Assembly: GCA_029856295.1 (NCBI GenBank)
Contig: JAHQWS010000115.1
Coordinates: 1-7,330, forward strand
Source: Promethearchaeia archaeon
GTDB taxonomy: Archaea > Asgardarchaeota > Lokiarchaeia > Sigyniarchaeales > SOKP01
DNA length: 7,330 nucleotides
Direction: 5' to 3'
Shown: positions 6,659-7,330 of the stretch, piece after piece
Layout: each line of letters starts with the position of its first letter
Position numbering within the stretch: position 1 is the stretch's first letter
Position numbers and translations under genes: made by a program
Notes under the pieces: generated by a model
Told to the model about the DNA's origin: nothing
Databases searched by the model: none
What the model saw: the letters and a program-made list of their open reading frames with translations, nothing else

Positions 6659-7066
6659 ATGAGTTCTGAGAAAAGAGTATACAAGTTGAATATATCTGGA
6701 GGTACCTCTGGACCGGGAAAGGGATTGTCTAAATTAATAGAGATTGATGAGAAGAAGTTTCGCTTCGAAGGTATGAAAATAGGAGATACCATAAAAGGAG
6801 GTCTTGTAGGGTTTCCAAACTACGAATTCCAAATTACCGGGGGTAGTGATTCATCTGGATTTCCCATGCGAAAGGATGTCCATGGACCAGTTAAAAAAAA
6901 AATATTAGTTTCGAAACGAGGGATAGGATATAAGCCAAAGAGAAAAGGACAAAAACGGCGTAAAACAGTTAGAGGCAATGAAATATCCTATGATATGACA
7001 TTGATTAACCTTATGGTTATCAAATACGGTGAAGTTGAGCTTTTTAAAACAAAAGAAGAAGGATAA
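6659..7066 (+). CDS. rps6e: Small ribosomal subunit protein eS6
   Basis: Archaeal/eukaryotic ribosomal protein of the small subunit, absent from bacteria. 135 residues, the normal archaeal size; it lacks the long phosphorylated C-terminal tail of eukaryotic S6. The family signature ITGGSDSSGFPM is present at about residues 59-70, preceded by FEGMKIGDTIKGG (36-48) and followed by a strongly basic rRNA-binding stretch with KRKGQKRRKTVRGNEIS (94-110) and a closing LINLMVIKYG. An in-frame TTG at 6650 would add MIK, but the ATG at 6659 is the better start because archaeal S6e proteins begin close to the first strand (VYKLNIS). The eL24 gene follows 53 bases downstream on the same strand, and the two are probably co-transcribed. 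Nothing about the sequence looks degraded or transferred. Confidence 0.97.
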   Translation: MSSEKRVYKLNISGGTSGPGKGLSKLIEIDEKKFRFEGMKIGDTIKGGLVGFPNYEFQITGGSDSSGFPMRKDVHGPVKKKILVSKRGIGYKPKRKGQKRRKTVRGNEISYDMTLINLMVIKYGEVELFKTKEEG

Positions 7067-7119
7067 ATTTGAAAAGTTGTGTTTTAACAATCAATTCAAA
7101 GAATAAGTTGACATAAACT

Positions 7120-7302
7120 ATGGTAAAAGTAAAAAAATGTTCATTCTGCGGCTACGACATCCCTATTGGTAGGGGTATCATGTTTGTAAGGAGAGACGGA
7201 ACTATTTTTAATTTCTGTACAAACAAATGCAGAAAAGCGCTGATAAAATATAAAAAGAATCCCAGAAAAACTCGTTGGACTGCGTTTTATGGTAAGGAAT
7301 AA
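7120..7302 (+). CDS. rpl24e: Large ribosomal subunit protein eL24
   Basis: Small zinc-ribbon protein of the large ribosomal subunit, shared by archaea and eukaryotes. 60 residues, typical of archaeal L24e. Four zinc ligands are intact: C7 and C10 (CSFC) and C33 and C37 (CTNKC). Between them lies the conserved GYDIPIGRGIMFVRRDG, and the tail KNPRKTRWTAFYGKE carries the usual W-T motif. The ATG at 7120 has no Shine-Dalgarno sequence, and the 53-base gap to eS6 is AT-rich without a convincing TATA box, so co-transcription with eS6 is likely. In many archaea L24e sits in a cluster with L7Ae, S28e and Ndk; those genes, if present, lie beyond the right edge. The last 28 bases of the window after the TAA hold no recognisable feature. 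Confidence 0.97.
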   Translation: MVKVKKCSFCGYDIPIGRGIMFVRRDGTIFNFCTNKCRKALIKYKKNPRKTRWTAFYGKE

Positions 7303-7330
7303 TTAAATCTAATTTTATGATATGTAAATA

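Noticed and set aside
6905..7090. Minus-strand frame of 61 codons overlapping eS6
   Set aside because: It is an antisense shadow of the eS6 gene and its 3' end, with no family resemblance.
1412..7328. 13-bp direct repeat TATGATATGTAAA at 1412-1424 and 7316-7328
   Set aside because: A few matches of this length are expected by chance in 7 kb of such AT-rich sequence, and the flanks do not match.

Overview
This window is AT-rich archaeal DNA. The clearest markers are archaeal/eukaryotic-type ribosomal proteins eS6 and eL24, and a fused Fae-Hps enzyme, a mainly archaeal architecture. Several starts lack a Shine-Dalgarno sequence and sit about 20-35 bases from a TATA-like box, as expected for archaeal promoters with leaderless or short-leader mRNAs. 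A gelsolin-like domain protein and a very long coiled-coil protein suggest an Asgard (Lokiarchaeia-like) archaeon. That lineage assignment is an inference; only 'archaeon' is firm.

Layout, left to right: (1) bases 1-1371, plus strand, a GPH-type MFS transporter cut by the window edge and followed by a 10-bp hairpin; (2) bases 1560-3815, plus strand, a 751-residue protein with an N-terminal TrmB-like winged helix, about 500 residues of coiled coil and a TrmB-type C-terminal domain, behind a TATA box that overlaps an inverted repeat; (3) a gene-free convergent region, 3816-4149, with T-rich stop signals for both strands; (4) bases 5436-4150, minus strand, Fae-Hps; (5) bases 6489-5653, minus strand, a protein with an N-terminal gelsolin-like domain and an unrecognised C-terminal half; (6) a divergent promoter region; (7) bases 6659-7302, plus strand, the eS6-eL24 ribosomal protein pair.

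The genes do not form one pathway. Fae-Hps links C1 and pentose metabolism: Hps interconverts hexulose-6-phosphate with ribulose-5-phosphate plus formaldehyde, and Fae captures formaldehyde on tetrahydromethanopterin. Its partner isomerase Phi is not in the window. The transporter and the TrmB-like protein are neighbours, and TrmB proteins often regulate sugar uptake, so a regulatory link is possible but unproven. The most unusual item is the TrmB-like protein with a giant coiled-coil insertion; the gelsolin-like protein next to ribosomal genes is the second. No mobile elements, CRISPR arrays, tRNAs or rRNAs were seen.
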